From: Gemmatimonadota bacterium
GTDB lineage: Bacteria; Gemmatimonadota; Gemmatimonadetes; Gemmatimonadales; Gemmatimonadaceae
Length of the DNA stretch: 38,269 nt
Direction: 5' to 3'
Assembly: GCA_016200495.1 (NCBI GenBank)
Contig: JACQES010000139.1
Coordinates: 1 to 38,269, forward strand
Every line of letters begins with the position of its first letter. Positions within the stretch are counted from its first letter, which is position 1. Both the position numbers and the translations under genes were made by a program. The notes under the pieces were generated by a model. It was not told the origin of the DNA, did no database searches, and saw nothing but the letters and a program-made list of their open reading frames with translations. This document shows positions 31,591-38,269 of this stretch, one piece after another.

Positions 31591-32376
31591 TCAGCCCAAT
31601 CCGCCGAGGAACGGTCGCAGCTCGTCGGCCACGGCCTCCGGCGTCTCGAACGGCGCGAGGTGCCCCGACGCCGGGATGTGCACCAGGCGCCCGCCGGAAA
31701 TCGCCGCCGTCATCGCGGTCATTTCGGTGGGAGTCGTGATGGCGTCCTCCTCGCCCACGAGGCAGAGCGTCGGCACCGTCAGGGTGGCGAGCACGGGCGT
31801 CTGGTCGGGGCGATCGCGCATCATGCGCAGCGCCGCGACGATGCCGTTCACCGGCTGGCGCAGCATCATCGCGCGCGCGGCCGCGACCACCTTGGGCCGC
31901 GACGCCCGCGTGGTGGCGCCGAGGATGTTCGGCATCATCGCGCGCATGGCCCCCTCGGCCCCGTCGCGCTCGGCCATCGAGATCATCTGGTCGCGCCGGG
32001 TGCGCCCCTCGAGGGTGTCGCCGACGGCCCGCGTGTCGGCCAGCACCAGCGCGCGCACGCGCGTGGGGTGGCGACGCCAGAGGGCGAGCGCGACGTAGCC
32101 GCCCATGGAGAGGCCGACGATCGCGGCGCGCTCGACCTTGAGGGCGTCGAGGCACTGCACGACGCGGTCGGCCATCGCATCGAGGGTCGTGACCCCCGGC
32201 AGCACGGGGCTCTCGCCAAAGCCCGGCAAGTCCGGGACGATGGAGCGCATGCCCGGCCCGAGGACCTCCGCGAGCGGACTCCAGAAGGTCCGGTCGAGCA
32301 GGTAGCCGTGAAGGAAGGCGATCGGGAGCCCATGGCCGGAATCGGACAGGGCGAGGGCGGTGCGGGCGGTGGACAT
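31591..32376 (-). CDS. Alpha/beta fold hydrolase
   Basis: A 261-residue alpha/beta hydrolase of the RsbQ/BioH/3-oxoadipate enol-lactonase type. It has an oxyanion-hole strand PIAFLHGYLLDRTFW, DLPGFGES, the nucleophile S90 in IVGLSMGGYVALAL, the acid in LCLVGEEDAITTP and His in IPASGHLAPFETPEAV. A helical cap lies at about 125-190. It probably hydrolyses a small ester or lactone in the cytoplasm; the substrate is unknown. It converges with the HAD gene and is divergent from RNase D, 87 bases away. The start has no evident Shine-Dalgarno sequence. Confidence 0.93.
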   Translation of the reverse strand: MSTARTALALSDSGHGLPIAFLHGYLLDRTFWSPLAEVLGPGMRSIVPDLPGFGESPVLPGVTTLDAMADRVVQCLDALKVERAAIVGLSMGGYVALALWRRHPTRVRALVLADTRAVGDTLEGRTRRDQMISMAERDGAEGAMRAMMPNILGATTRASRPKVVAAARAMMLRQPVNGIVAALRMMRDRPDQTPVLATLTVPTLCLVGEEDAITTPTEMTAMTAAISGGRLVHIPASGHLAPFETPEAVADELRPFLGGLG

Positions 32377-32450
32377 GATCGAATGTTGGTGGACGGAGAC
32401 CACCGGGCACACCCCCAAAGCATGGGGGAGGCGAGGGGCCATCCCGGCAC

Positions 32451-32456
32451 TAGATT
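32451..32456 (+). promoter_or_regulatory. TAGATT -10-like box before RNase D
   Basis: TAGATT is followed by 7 bases and then GTG 32464, with no Shine-Dalgarno sequence, so the rnd message is probably leaderless. Confidence 0.45.
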
Positions 32457-32463
32457 CGTCCAC

Positions 32464-33786
32464 GTGAATCGCCCCGGCCACGCCCATCCGCTGGACTATC
32501 TCGACACGGCGCAGGACGTCGAGGTGTTCCTCGACGCCATCGCCGGTACGCGGGCGATCGCGCTCGACACGGAAGGGGCGAGCTTCCACAAGTACCTCGA
32601 CCGGATCTACCTGCTGCAGCTGTCGGTCGACACGCGGAGCGCGATCATCGATCCGCTCCCCATCGGCACGCCCGCCAAGCTCGGCGCGCTGCTCGAGGAT
32701 CCGAAGGTCGAGGTCGTGTTCCACGACGCCGACTACGACCTGCGCCTGCTGCACCAGGACTACGGCTGGCGCGTCACCAACATCTTCGACACGCGCATCG
32801 CGGCGCAGCTGCTCGGGCTCACGGCGTTCGGGCTCGCGGCGCTGCTCGAGCGCTACTTCGGGCTCAAGCTCGACAAGAAGCACCAGCGCGCCGACTGGAG
32901 CATGCGCCCGCTCACGGCCGACATGCTCGACTACGCGGCGCAGGACACGCGCCACCTGCTCGAATTGCGCGACCTCCTGCGCAACGAGCTCGAGCGGAAG
33001 GGCCGCTGGGCGTGGGCGGCCGAGGAGTTCCAGCGGCTCGAGGGGACGCGGTGGGAGCCGGAAGATCCGGGCTCGGCCTTCCTCAAGATGAAGGGGGCGC
33101 GCGACCTCACGCGTCGCGAGCTCGCGCGGCTCAAGGAGCTCGTCGCGTGGCGCGACGGGATCGCGAAGCAGCTCGACCGCTCGACCTTCCGCGTGATGGC
33201 CAACGAGGTGCTGTTCGAGGCCGCGCGCGCCGGCGCGACGACGCGCGAGCAGTTGGCGGCGATCAAGGGGATGCCGCGCGGCATGCTCGAGCGCCAGCAC
33301 GCGGAGATCCTGGCCGCGATCGCCGCGGGTGATGCGGTGGCCGAGGCCGACCTGCCGCGCTTCCCGAAGGCGGCCAAGTGGGACAAGGATCCCGACTTCG
33401 ACGCCAAGGTGGCGAAGCTCAAGACGGTGCGCGACGAGGCGGCCAAGCGCCTCGAGCTCGACACCGGCGTGCTGTGCGCGCGCGACCGCCTCGAGGCCGT
33501 GGCGCGCCGCGTGCCGCGCACGCGCGAGGAGCTGGCCGAAGTGAAGGAGCTGCGTCGCTGGCAGGCCGAGGAGATGGGGGCCGAGTTCATCAAGGCGCTC
33601 GCCGAGTTCGCGCCGCGCGCCGCCGGCGACAAGGCGCCGGCCGCGCGCGCGACGACGCCGGCTGCGGGCGCGACGACGCCGGCCGCGGGCGGTGACGGAT
33701 CGCCCAAGGCGTCGGCGGCGAGCTCCGCCGCGCGCGTCACCAGCCCGTCGCGTCCCCCGAGCGACTCGCCATACAAGGACGGCTGA
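32464..33786 (+). CDS. rnd: Ribonuclease D
   Basis: A 440-residue 3'-5' exoribonuclease that trims tRNA and other stable RNA ends. The DEDDy nuclease domain (about 10-180) has D35 and E37 in ALDTEGASFHKYLDRIYLLQ (in parts), Asp in VVFHDADYDL, and the Y-x3-D motif in DYAAQDTRHLLEL. Two HRDC-like helical domains follow (about 215-300 and 310-385). The C terminus (about 390-440) is a low-complexity tail with repeated Ala-Thr-Thr-Pro-Ala. The GTG at 32464 fits leaderless initiation; an in-frame ATG at 32422 would add 14 residues. The flavoprotein gene follows 10 bases later in the same direction. Confidence 0.95.
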   Translation: MNRPGHAHPLDYLDTAQDVEVFLDAIAGTRAIALDTEGASFHKYLDRIYLLQLSVDTRSAIIDPLPIGTPAKLGALLEDPKVEVVFHDADYDLRLLHQDYGWRVTNIFDTRIAAQLLGLTAFGLAALLERYFGLKLDKKHQRADWSMRPLTADMLDYAAQDTRHLLELRDLLRNELERKGRWAWAAEEFQRLEGTRWEPEDPGSAFLKMKGARDLTRRELARLKELVAWRDGIAKQLDRSTFRVMANEVLFEAARAGATTREQLAAIKGMPRGMLERQHAEILAAIAAGDAVAEADLPRFPKAAKWDKDPDFDAKVAKLKTVRDEAAKRLELDTGVLCARDRLEAVARRVPRTREELAEVKELRRWQAEEMGAEFIKALAEFAPRAAGDKAPAARATTPAAGATTPAAGGDGSPKASAASSAARVTSPSRPPSDSPYKDG

Positions 33787-33796
33787 GGCACGAGCG

Positions 33797-35020
33797 ATGA
33801 GCGCCTTCGAGCACGCCGGAACGCCCGAAGGCGTGGGCGACACGCGCCCGCCGGCGCTCGCGACCGATGCGCTGCGCGGCGCGCGCATCACGGTGGTGGG
33901 CGCGGGGGCGTTCGGCGGGTGGACCGCGCTCTGGCTGCTCCGCGCGGGCGCGCAGGTGACGCTCGTGGATGCGTGGGGCGCGGGGCATGCGCGCTCATCG
34001 AGCGGCGACGAGACGCGCGTGATCCGCGCGACCTACGGGCCGAGCCGCACGTACACGCAGTGGACCGACGCCGCGTTCGGCGAGTGGCGCGCGCTCGAGG
34101 CGCTGACGGGGCGCACGCTGCTCACCGCCTGCGGCGCCCTGTGGATGTACGCGCACGACGACGACGCGTACGCGCGCGCGGCGACGCCGCTCCTGGCCGA
34201 GGTGGGGCGCACGCTCGAGGTGCTGACCCCCGACGAAGTGCGGCGTCGCTTTCCGCAATTCAGCGTGGACGACGTGCGCAACGCGTACTTCGAGCATGGC
34301 GCCGGCTTCCTGCGCGCGCGGCTCGGCTGCCAGGTGGTGGCGGGGCAGTTCGTGCGCGAGGGCGGGCAGGTGGTGCAGGCGCAGGTGACGCCGGGACGCG
34401 TGGCGCGCGGCCGGATGGCGGCGGTGCGCACGCAGGACGGCACGACGCTCGAGGCGGACCAGTTCGTGTTCGCCTGCGGGCCCTGGCTGGGACGGATGTT
34501 TCCCCGGCTGATCGGCAACGCCGTGCTCCCCACGCGGCAGGAGGTGTTCTACTTCGGCACCCCCGCCGGCGACCCGCAGTTCGAGCCGGAGCGGTGCCCC
34601 GTGTGGCTGCACTCGACGGCCACCGGCCTGAGCTTCGGGATCCCGGGGAACGAAGGGCGGGGGATGAAGGTAGGAGACGACGTGCGGGGTCCCCGAATCG
34701 ATCCGACGCGCGCGAGCCGCGCGCCGAGTGCACGCGCGCTCGCCTGGGCGCGGGCGGAGATTGCCGCGCGCATCCCCGCGCTGGCGCACGCGCCGGTGGC
34801 CGAGGCGCGCACCTGCGTCTACGAGAACTCGCCCGACGGGCACCTGATCCTCGACCGGCATCCGGCGGCTGAGAATGCGTGGATCGCGGGGGGCGGATCG
34901 GGGCACGGCTACAAGCTCGGGCCGCTCGTGGGGCGGCACCTGGCCGCGCGCATCGCGGGACAATCGGCGGGCATTGAGGCGTTTACCATTGCGCGTCTCG
35001 CGTCCATGACCCCAGCGTAG
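33797..35020 (+). CDS. FAD-dependent oxidoreductase, monomeric sarcosine oxidase-like
   Basis: A 407-residue DAO-fold flavoenzyme. The FAD motif is ITVVGAGAFGGWTALWLLRAGAQVTLVDAWGAG (in parts), followed by SSSGDETRVIRATYG, a hallmark of the MSOX/MTOX group. Late in the sequence, RTCVYENSPDGHLILDRHP places C340 where monomeric sarcosine oxidase has the Cys that binds FAD covalently. The end has GGGSGHGYKLGPLVG. It probably oxidises a secondary N-methyl amino acid to imine and H2O2, but the natural substrate is unknown. A 27-residue N-terminal extension precedes the FAD fold. It follows rnd by 10 bases; the next gene begins 4 bases after its stop. Confidence 0.92.
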   Translation: MSAFEHAGTPEGVGDTRPPALATDALRGARITVVGAGAFGGWTALWLLRAGAQVTLVDAWGAGHARSSSGDETRVIRATYGPSRTYTQWTDAAFGEWRALEALTGRTLLTACGALWMYAHDDDAYARAATPLLAEVGRTLEVLTPDEVRRRFPQFSVDDVRNAYFEHGAGFLRARLGCQVVAGQFVREGGQVVQAQVTPGRVARGRMAAVRTQDGTTLEADQFVFACGPWLGRMFPRLIGNAVLPTRQEVFYFGTPAGDPQFEPERCPVWLHSTATGLSFGIPGNEGRGMKVGDDVRGPRIDPTRASRAPSARALAWARAEIAARIPALAHAPVAEARTCVYENSPDGHLILDRHPAAENAWIAGGGSGHGYKLGPLVGRHLAARIAGQSAGIEAFTIARLASMTPA

Positions 35021-35024
35021 GCCG

Positions 35025-35819
35025 ATGCGCCGGACCCTTGCCGCCCTGATGGTCGCCGTTGCCGTGCTGGATGCGCGGCTGGCCGGCGCGCAGGCGCTGC
35101 GGGGCAAGGTGATCGCCGCGGGGGAGGGACCGGCGCGCGGCGTCGAGGTGCGGCTCTTCGCCGACTCGTCAGGGTGGTTGATCGGCGTGAAGGCGTCGAC
35201 GATGACGGACTCGATCGGGGACTTCCTGGTCGTCGCCCCATCGCCGGGCAATTACGTGCTCGACGTGCGGCGGATCGGGCTCAAGCCGGCGCGCTCGTCG
35301 CCGTTCTCGCTCAAGGCGGGCGACACGGCGGAGATGGTGGTGCGCACGGAGCGCCACATCGCGACGCTGGGCGGCGTCGAGGTGCGGGCCGACTCGGGCA
35401 ACTCGGTGGACTTCACGCGCGGCTTCAGCACGCGGCGTGCGCGGCTCAAGGGGCACTTCCTCGACCGGGCGGAAATCGAGAAGCGCGGGGCGGTGACGGC
35501 GTTCGACGTGTTGGCGGGGATCCAGGGGATCCGGATCGTGGACGCGACGGCGGGCGGGTCGAACGAGATGCGGATCGTCGCGGACCGCGGCGGCCGCTCG
35601 TTCCAGCAGGGCGGCGTGCAGTGCTTCATCGCGACGTTCGTGGACGGGATCGAGTACGACCAGATGGAGCTCGCGCGCACGCTGCGGGCCGCGGACTTCG
35701 AGGCGGTGGAGCTCTACACGCAAGCCGAGACGCCGAGCGAGTTCCGGAAGATGAACTCGTCGTGCGGGACGGTGCTGTTCTGGACGCGGTCGTCGAGCGT
35801 GGCGAAGAAGAAGGGGTAG
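35025..35819 (+). CDS. Exported protein with carboxypeptidase-regulatory and TonB-plug-like domains
   Basis: A 264-residue protein with a signal peptide (cleaved after LAGAQ, about 23). A CarboxypepD_reg-like beta domain (about 25-110: LRGKVIAAGEGPARGVEVRL, GNYVLDVRRIGLKPAR) leads to a section resembling a TonB receptor plug (about 115-260: LDRAEIEKRGAVTAFDVLAGIQGIRI in parts, QCFIATFVDGIEYD, EAVELYTQAETPSEFR, SCGTVLFWTR). There is no barrel, so it is not a receptor itself. Such stand-alone proteins are frequent in Gemmatimonadota; their role is unknown. It begins 4 bases after the flavoprotein stop, likely the last gene of the rnd operon. Confidence 0.85.
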   Translation: MRRTLAALMVAVAVLDARLAGAQALRGKVIAAGEGPARGVEVRLFADSSGWLIGVKASTMTDSIGDFLVVAPSPGNYVLDVRRIGLKPARSSPFSLKAGDTAEMVVRTERHIATLGGVEVRADSGNSVDFTRGFSTRRARLKGHFLDRAEIEKRGAVTAFDVLAGIQGIRIVDATAGGSNEMRIVADRGGRSFQQGGVQCFIATFVDGIEYDQMELARTLRAADFEAVELYTQAETPSEFRKMNSSCGTVLFWTRSSSVAKKKG

Positions 35820-35873
35820 CGCGGCCCGACTCGACGTGCGCCGCGCCACGAGGCGCCGCGTCGTGCGCCGACG

Positions 35874-36272
35874 CTAGAACCCGAGGTACGCCCGCACCCG
35901 CGGCTCGATCCGCTCGGGGCTCCAGAAGGGGCTCCACACGAGGTTCATCTTCACGTCGCTGACCCCCTCGACCGCGCGGACTTCCTTCTCCGCCTCGGTC
36001 ATGATCTCCGGGCCCGACGGGCAGCCGGGCGAGGTGAGCGACATGTCGATGTTGACGACCGAGCCCTCGACGTTGATCGCGTAGATCAACCCGAGATCCA
36101 CGATGTTGAGGTTGAGCTCGGGGTCCTTCACGCGGCGCAGCGCGAGCTTGACCAGGTCCTCGGTGACGGCGCCCGGGGCGCTCGCGGTGGCCGGCGCCGT
36201 CGCGGTGGCGTCAGCCGGGGCCGAGGGATCGGCTGGGAGTCCGGCGGTGGCGGTGAGGTCGGGACCAGTCAC
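35874..36272 (-). CDS. DUF59/MIP18 family protein (SufT/PaaD-like)
   Basis: A 132-residue protein. An Ala/Pro/Thr-rich leader (1-35) is followed by the DUF59 fold: VKLALRRVKDPELNLNIVDLGLIYAINVEG (in parts), VNIDMSLTSPGCPSGPEIM and VKMNLVWSPFWSPERIEPRVR. DPEL-x3-IVDLGLIY and the Cys in SPGCP are diagnostic. Relatives (SufT, MIP18, PaaD) help build or deliver Fe-S clusters; no suf or paa gene is nearby here, so the partner is unknown. It starts at a GTG (36272) only 6 bases after TAGAAT, with no Shine-Dalgarno sequence, consistent with a leaderless message. Confidence 0.92.
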   Translation of the reverse strand: MTGPDLTATAGLPADPSAPADATATAPATASAPGAVTEDLVKLALRRVKDPELNLNIVDLGLIYAINVEGSVVNIDMSLTSPGCPSGPEIMTEAEKEVRAVEGVSDVKMNLVWSPFWSPERIEPRVRAYLGF

Positions 36273-36278
36273 GCGCGA

Positions 36279-36284
36279 ATTCTA
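36279..36284 (-). promoter_or_regulatory. TAGAAT -10-like box, probable leaderless promoter
   Basis: On the minus strand TAGAAT is followed by TCGCGC and then the GTG start of the DUF59 gene; the surrounding stretch is AT-richer than average. Confidence 0.45.
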
Positions 36285-36382
36285 ACACGAAAACGTGTGC
36301 GAATCCACGGCGCAAGGGCCAAGTGGCGCTCGCGTGGTGACTTGCGTGATGTGGCGAAGGGCGGAGCCGGACCCTGCGGGGC

Positions 36383-37831
36383 CTACTTGTGCTTCTTCTT
36401 GGGCCCCGGCTTCGGCTTGGCGGCGGGCTTGCCCTTGGACTTCGGGCCGCCCTTGCTCGCGTGGGCGCTCGCGCCCGCCTTCGCGCCCTTGCCCTTGCGG
36501 GCCCCGCGGCCGCGACGCGGCTTCGGCATCGGGCGGTTCCATTTCCGGTACTCCGTGTCGGCGCGGTAGCTGACCGGGCGCGTGACGAAGTTGAGCGGAT
36601 CGTCCACGACGCTGACGCTCGCGGCGTCGGCCAGGTCGGCACGGACGTCGGCGATGACGAGGGCCGGGCGGCGCGCGCGGGCCGCGTGCACGCGGTTGGT
36701 GAGCAGCACGACGAACAGCTCGCGATCGGGATCGATCCAGAGGCTCGTGCCCGTGTAGCCGGTGTGGCCGTAGCTGCGCTCGCTGAAGAACTGGCCGCAG
36801 CCGCCGTGCTCGGTGGCGCAGGTGTCCCAGCCCAGCGCGCGCGTGCCCGCCGCGCGGCGCGTGAAGAGGCGCACCGTGCTGTCGGCGATGATGCGCGTCC
36901 CCTCGTACACGCCGTTGTTGAGCATCATCTGCGCGAAGACGCTCACGTCGCTCGCGGTGGCGAAGAGCCCCGCGTGCCCCGCGATGCCGCCCAGGGCGAA
37001 GGCGTTCTCGTCGTGGACCTCGCCGCGGAGCGGATAGCCGCGCGGTGGGGTGACCTCGGTGGGGGCGACGCGCTTCGTGTACGACGCGTCGGGGCGGTAC
37101 ATGGTGCTCGTCATCCCGAGCGGCTCGAAGACGCGCGCGCGCAGGAACTGGTCGATCGGCTCACCGGCGGCGGCCTCGGCCACCCACCCCATGAGGTCGG
37201 CGCCCAGGTCGGAGTAGATGTAGCAGTCGCCCGGCTTGCAGACGAGATCGGTGGTGATGACGGCGAACTTGGCGTCGCCCGGCGTGTTGGCGATGCGCCA
37301 GAGGTCGCGGCCGGCGGGGAGCCCGGAGCGATGCTCGAGGAGCATGCGCACGGTGACCAGGTTCTTGTCGCCCCCCGTGAACGCGGGGATGTACTTGGAG
37401 ACCGGGTCGTCGAGGCCGAGCTTGCCCTCGTCGAACAGGATCATGAGCGCGGTGGTGGTGCCGACGACCTTGGTGAGCGAGGCGAGGTCGTAGATGGTGC
37501 GATCGGCATCCACGTCGTCGTCGGTCGTGTTCCAGCCGAGCTTGCCGTAGCCGCGCCGCAGCACGGCGGCGCCGCGGCGGCCGATGACGACGGCCGCGCC
37601 GGGGAAGCCGCCGGCCTTCATCCCCTTCTTGATCACGCGATCGATCGCGGCGAGCCGCGACGCCGACATCCCGACCGCCTTGGGGGCGCGCTCGGGCAGG
37701 CCTCCCGCGGGCGCCGACGCGACCGCGCGCGACAGGTGCCCGTCGGCCACCGCGCGCGCCCCGAGGGCGAGCGTGGAGCGACCGCCAGCGGCCAGCGCCG
37801 CCGAGGCGAGGAGGGGAAGGAGCGTGATCAT
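36383..37831 (-). CDS. Serine hydrolase (class C beta-lactamase/esterase family)
   Basis: A 482-residue penicillin-binding-protein-like serine hydrolase. It has an N-terminal hydrophobic signal-like segment, then the catalytic S-x-x-K at S118-K121 (YDLASLTKVVG), the YSD motif (CYIYSDLGADLMGW, Tyr as general base) and HTGYTGTSLW, replacing the KTG box. It probably hydrolyses esters, peptides or D-amino-acid bonds in the periplasm. EEG-like helices (DEGKLGLDDPVSKYIP) are typical of the family. An oddity is the last 46 residues, almost entirely Lys/Gly/Ala/Pro/Arg, a strongly basic tail that could bind acidic polymers. AGGGTAG lies just before ATG 37831. Confidence 0.93.
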   Translation of the reverse strand: MITLLPLLASAALAAGGRSTLALGARAVADGHLSRAVASAPAGGLPERAPKAVGMSASRLAAIDRVIKKGMKAGGFPGAAVVIGRRGAAVLRRGYGKLGWNTTDDDVDADRTIYDLASLTKVVGTTTALMILFDEGKLGLDDPVSKYIPAFTGGDKNLVTVRMLLEHRSGLPAGRDLWRIANTPGDAKFAVITTDLVCKPGDCYIYSDLGADLMGWVAEAAAGEPIDQFLRARVFEPLGMTSTMYRPDASYTKRVAPTEVTPPRGYPLRGEVHDENAFALGGIAGHAGLFATASDVSVFAQMMLNNGVYEGTRIIADSTVRLFTRRAAGTRALGWDTCATEHGGCGQFFSERSYGHTGYTGTSLWIDPDRELFVVLLTNRVHAARARRPALVIADVRADLADAASVSVVDDPLNFVTRPVSYRADTEYRKWNRPMPKPRRGRGARKGKGAKAGASAHASKGGPKSKGKPAAKPKPGPKKKHK

Positions 37832-38055
37832 CTACCCTGAGTATGGGCGCGTGGAGCGCAAAGTTCCAGCAGACAACGACATACCGGATTCCTGACAGGG
37901 GTCCGGATGCCTCATTTCGAGGACGAATCCGGGGGCGAGGGGCAACGTAGGGTGTCGCGGGCGCGCCGGAGGTGGCGCGCGGGCGGGGAGTGGCCTCCCG
38001 CAGCCAGTTCGTGCAACCTTCGCGCCACGCCGAGTGACCAAGGCTATGGATCCGC

Positions 38056-38269
38056 ATGACTGACGACCAGCTCACCGTACAACGCGCCATCCAAGGGGAT
38101 GAGCGAGCGCTGCGTTCCTTGTGGACGCGGTACTCGCCGTACGTGGACGCCGTGGTGCGCCGGCTGGTGAACGATCCGGATGCCGCGGCGGACGTCGCCC
38201 AGGAGGTCTGGATCCAGATCTTCAAGGCGCTGCCGACGTGGCGCGGAGAATCGGCGTTCTCGACATGGG
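38056..38269 (+). CDS. ECF RNA polymerase sigma factor, 3' end outside window
   Basis: The first 71 codons of a sigma-70 region 2 protein: VQRAIQGDERALRSLWTRYS, DAVVRRLVNDPDAAADVAQEVWIQIFKAL and PTWRGESAFSTW match the region 2 core of RpoE/SigW-like extracytoplasmic-function sigma factors (DAAADVAQEVW-x-IFKALPTWRG). The gene runs off the window. ECF sigma factors usually sit beside an anti-sigma gene, which would lie beyond 38269. The upstream gap (37832-38055) holds GCAACCTT at about 38014, like an ECF -35 element, so the gene may activate itself; this is only suggestive. It is divergent from the serine hydrolase. Confidence 0.93.
   Translation, partial: MTDDQLTVQRAIQGDERALRSLWTRYSPYVDAVVRRLVNDPDAAADVAQEVWIQIFKALPTWRGESAFSTW

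Overview
The window is very GC-rich, gene-dense bacterial chromosome. The mix of genes resembles Gemmatimonadota: a large TonB-dependent receptor with an N-terminal carboxypeptidase-regulatory domain, a stand-alone regulatory/plug-domain protein, many short secreted or lipoprotein genes, an Rcp1-type regulator, a 7Fe-type ferredoxin, and a dispersed repeat that translates as PQRHGGTE. This placement is an inference from gene content; no rRNA or tRNA is present to confirm it. I see no phage, insertion sequence or CRISPR array.

Layout. 1-4.1 kb: the end of a hypothetical gene, a DUF4126 membrane protein, and a NarL-type regulator/PAS histidine kinase operon. 4.2-7.8 kb: a DUF486 membrane protein, then a tight set of a TVP38/TMEM64 membrane protein, a mercuric-reductase-like flavoprotein and a DUF547 protein. 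7.8-14.1 kb: envelope genes (OmpA lipoprotein, VirB10/TrbI-like secreted protein, beta-barrel protein, small lipoproteins) around a second signalling locus, where an orphan NarL regulator is divergent from a kinase/Rcp1-type regulator pair. 14.1-17.2 kb: a radical SAM protein, a GrdB-like protein interrupted by an in-frame UGA, and a CDP-alcohol phosphatidyltransferase. 17.3-22.1 kb: TonB receptor, ArsR regulator and sodium:solute symporter.

22.1-24.1 kb: a TPP riboswitch and thiC, bracketed by two copies of an inverted-arm repeat element. 24.1-29.7 kb: M23 peptidase lipoprotein, YhbY RNA-binding protein, a lipoprotein, a two-subunit molybdenum hydroxylase and an ArgA-like acetyltransferase. 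29.8-38.3 kb: FKBP isomerase, ferredoxin, HAD hydrolase, alpha/beta hydrolase, RNase D, a sarcosine-oxidase-like flavoprotein, a regulatory/plug-domain protein, a DUF59 (SufT-like) protein, a serine hydrolase, and the start of an ECF sigma factor gene.

The main discovery is at 15788-16531. A GrdB-family reading frame continues without a break through UGA at 16268-16270, with a U-x-x-C-T motif and a compact SECIS-like hairpin just downstream, so it is very probably a selenoprotein that ordinary annotation would cut in two. Two other patterns stand out. Several start codons lie only 6-9 bases after a TAnnTT/TAnnnT box, suggesting common leaderless transcription. The repeat element around thiC has also lengthened the neighbouring symporter and carries the thiC terminator.
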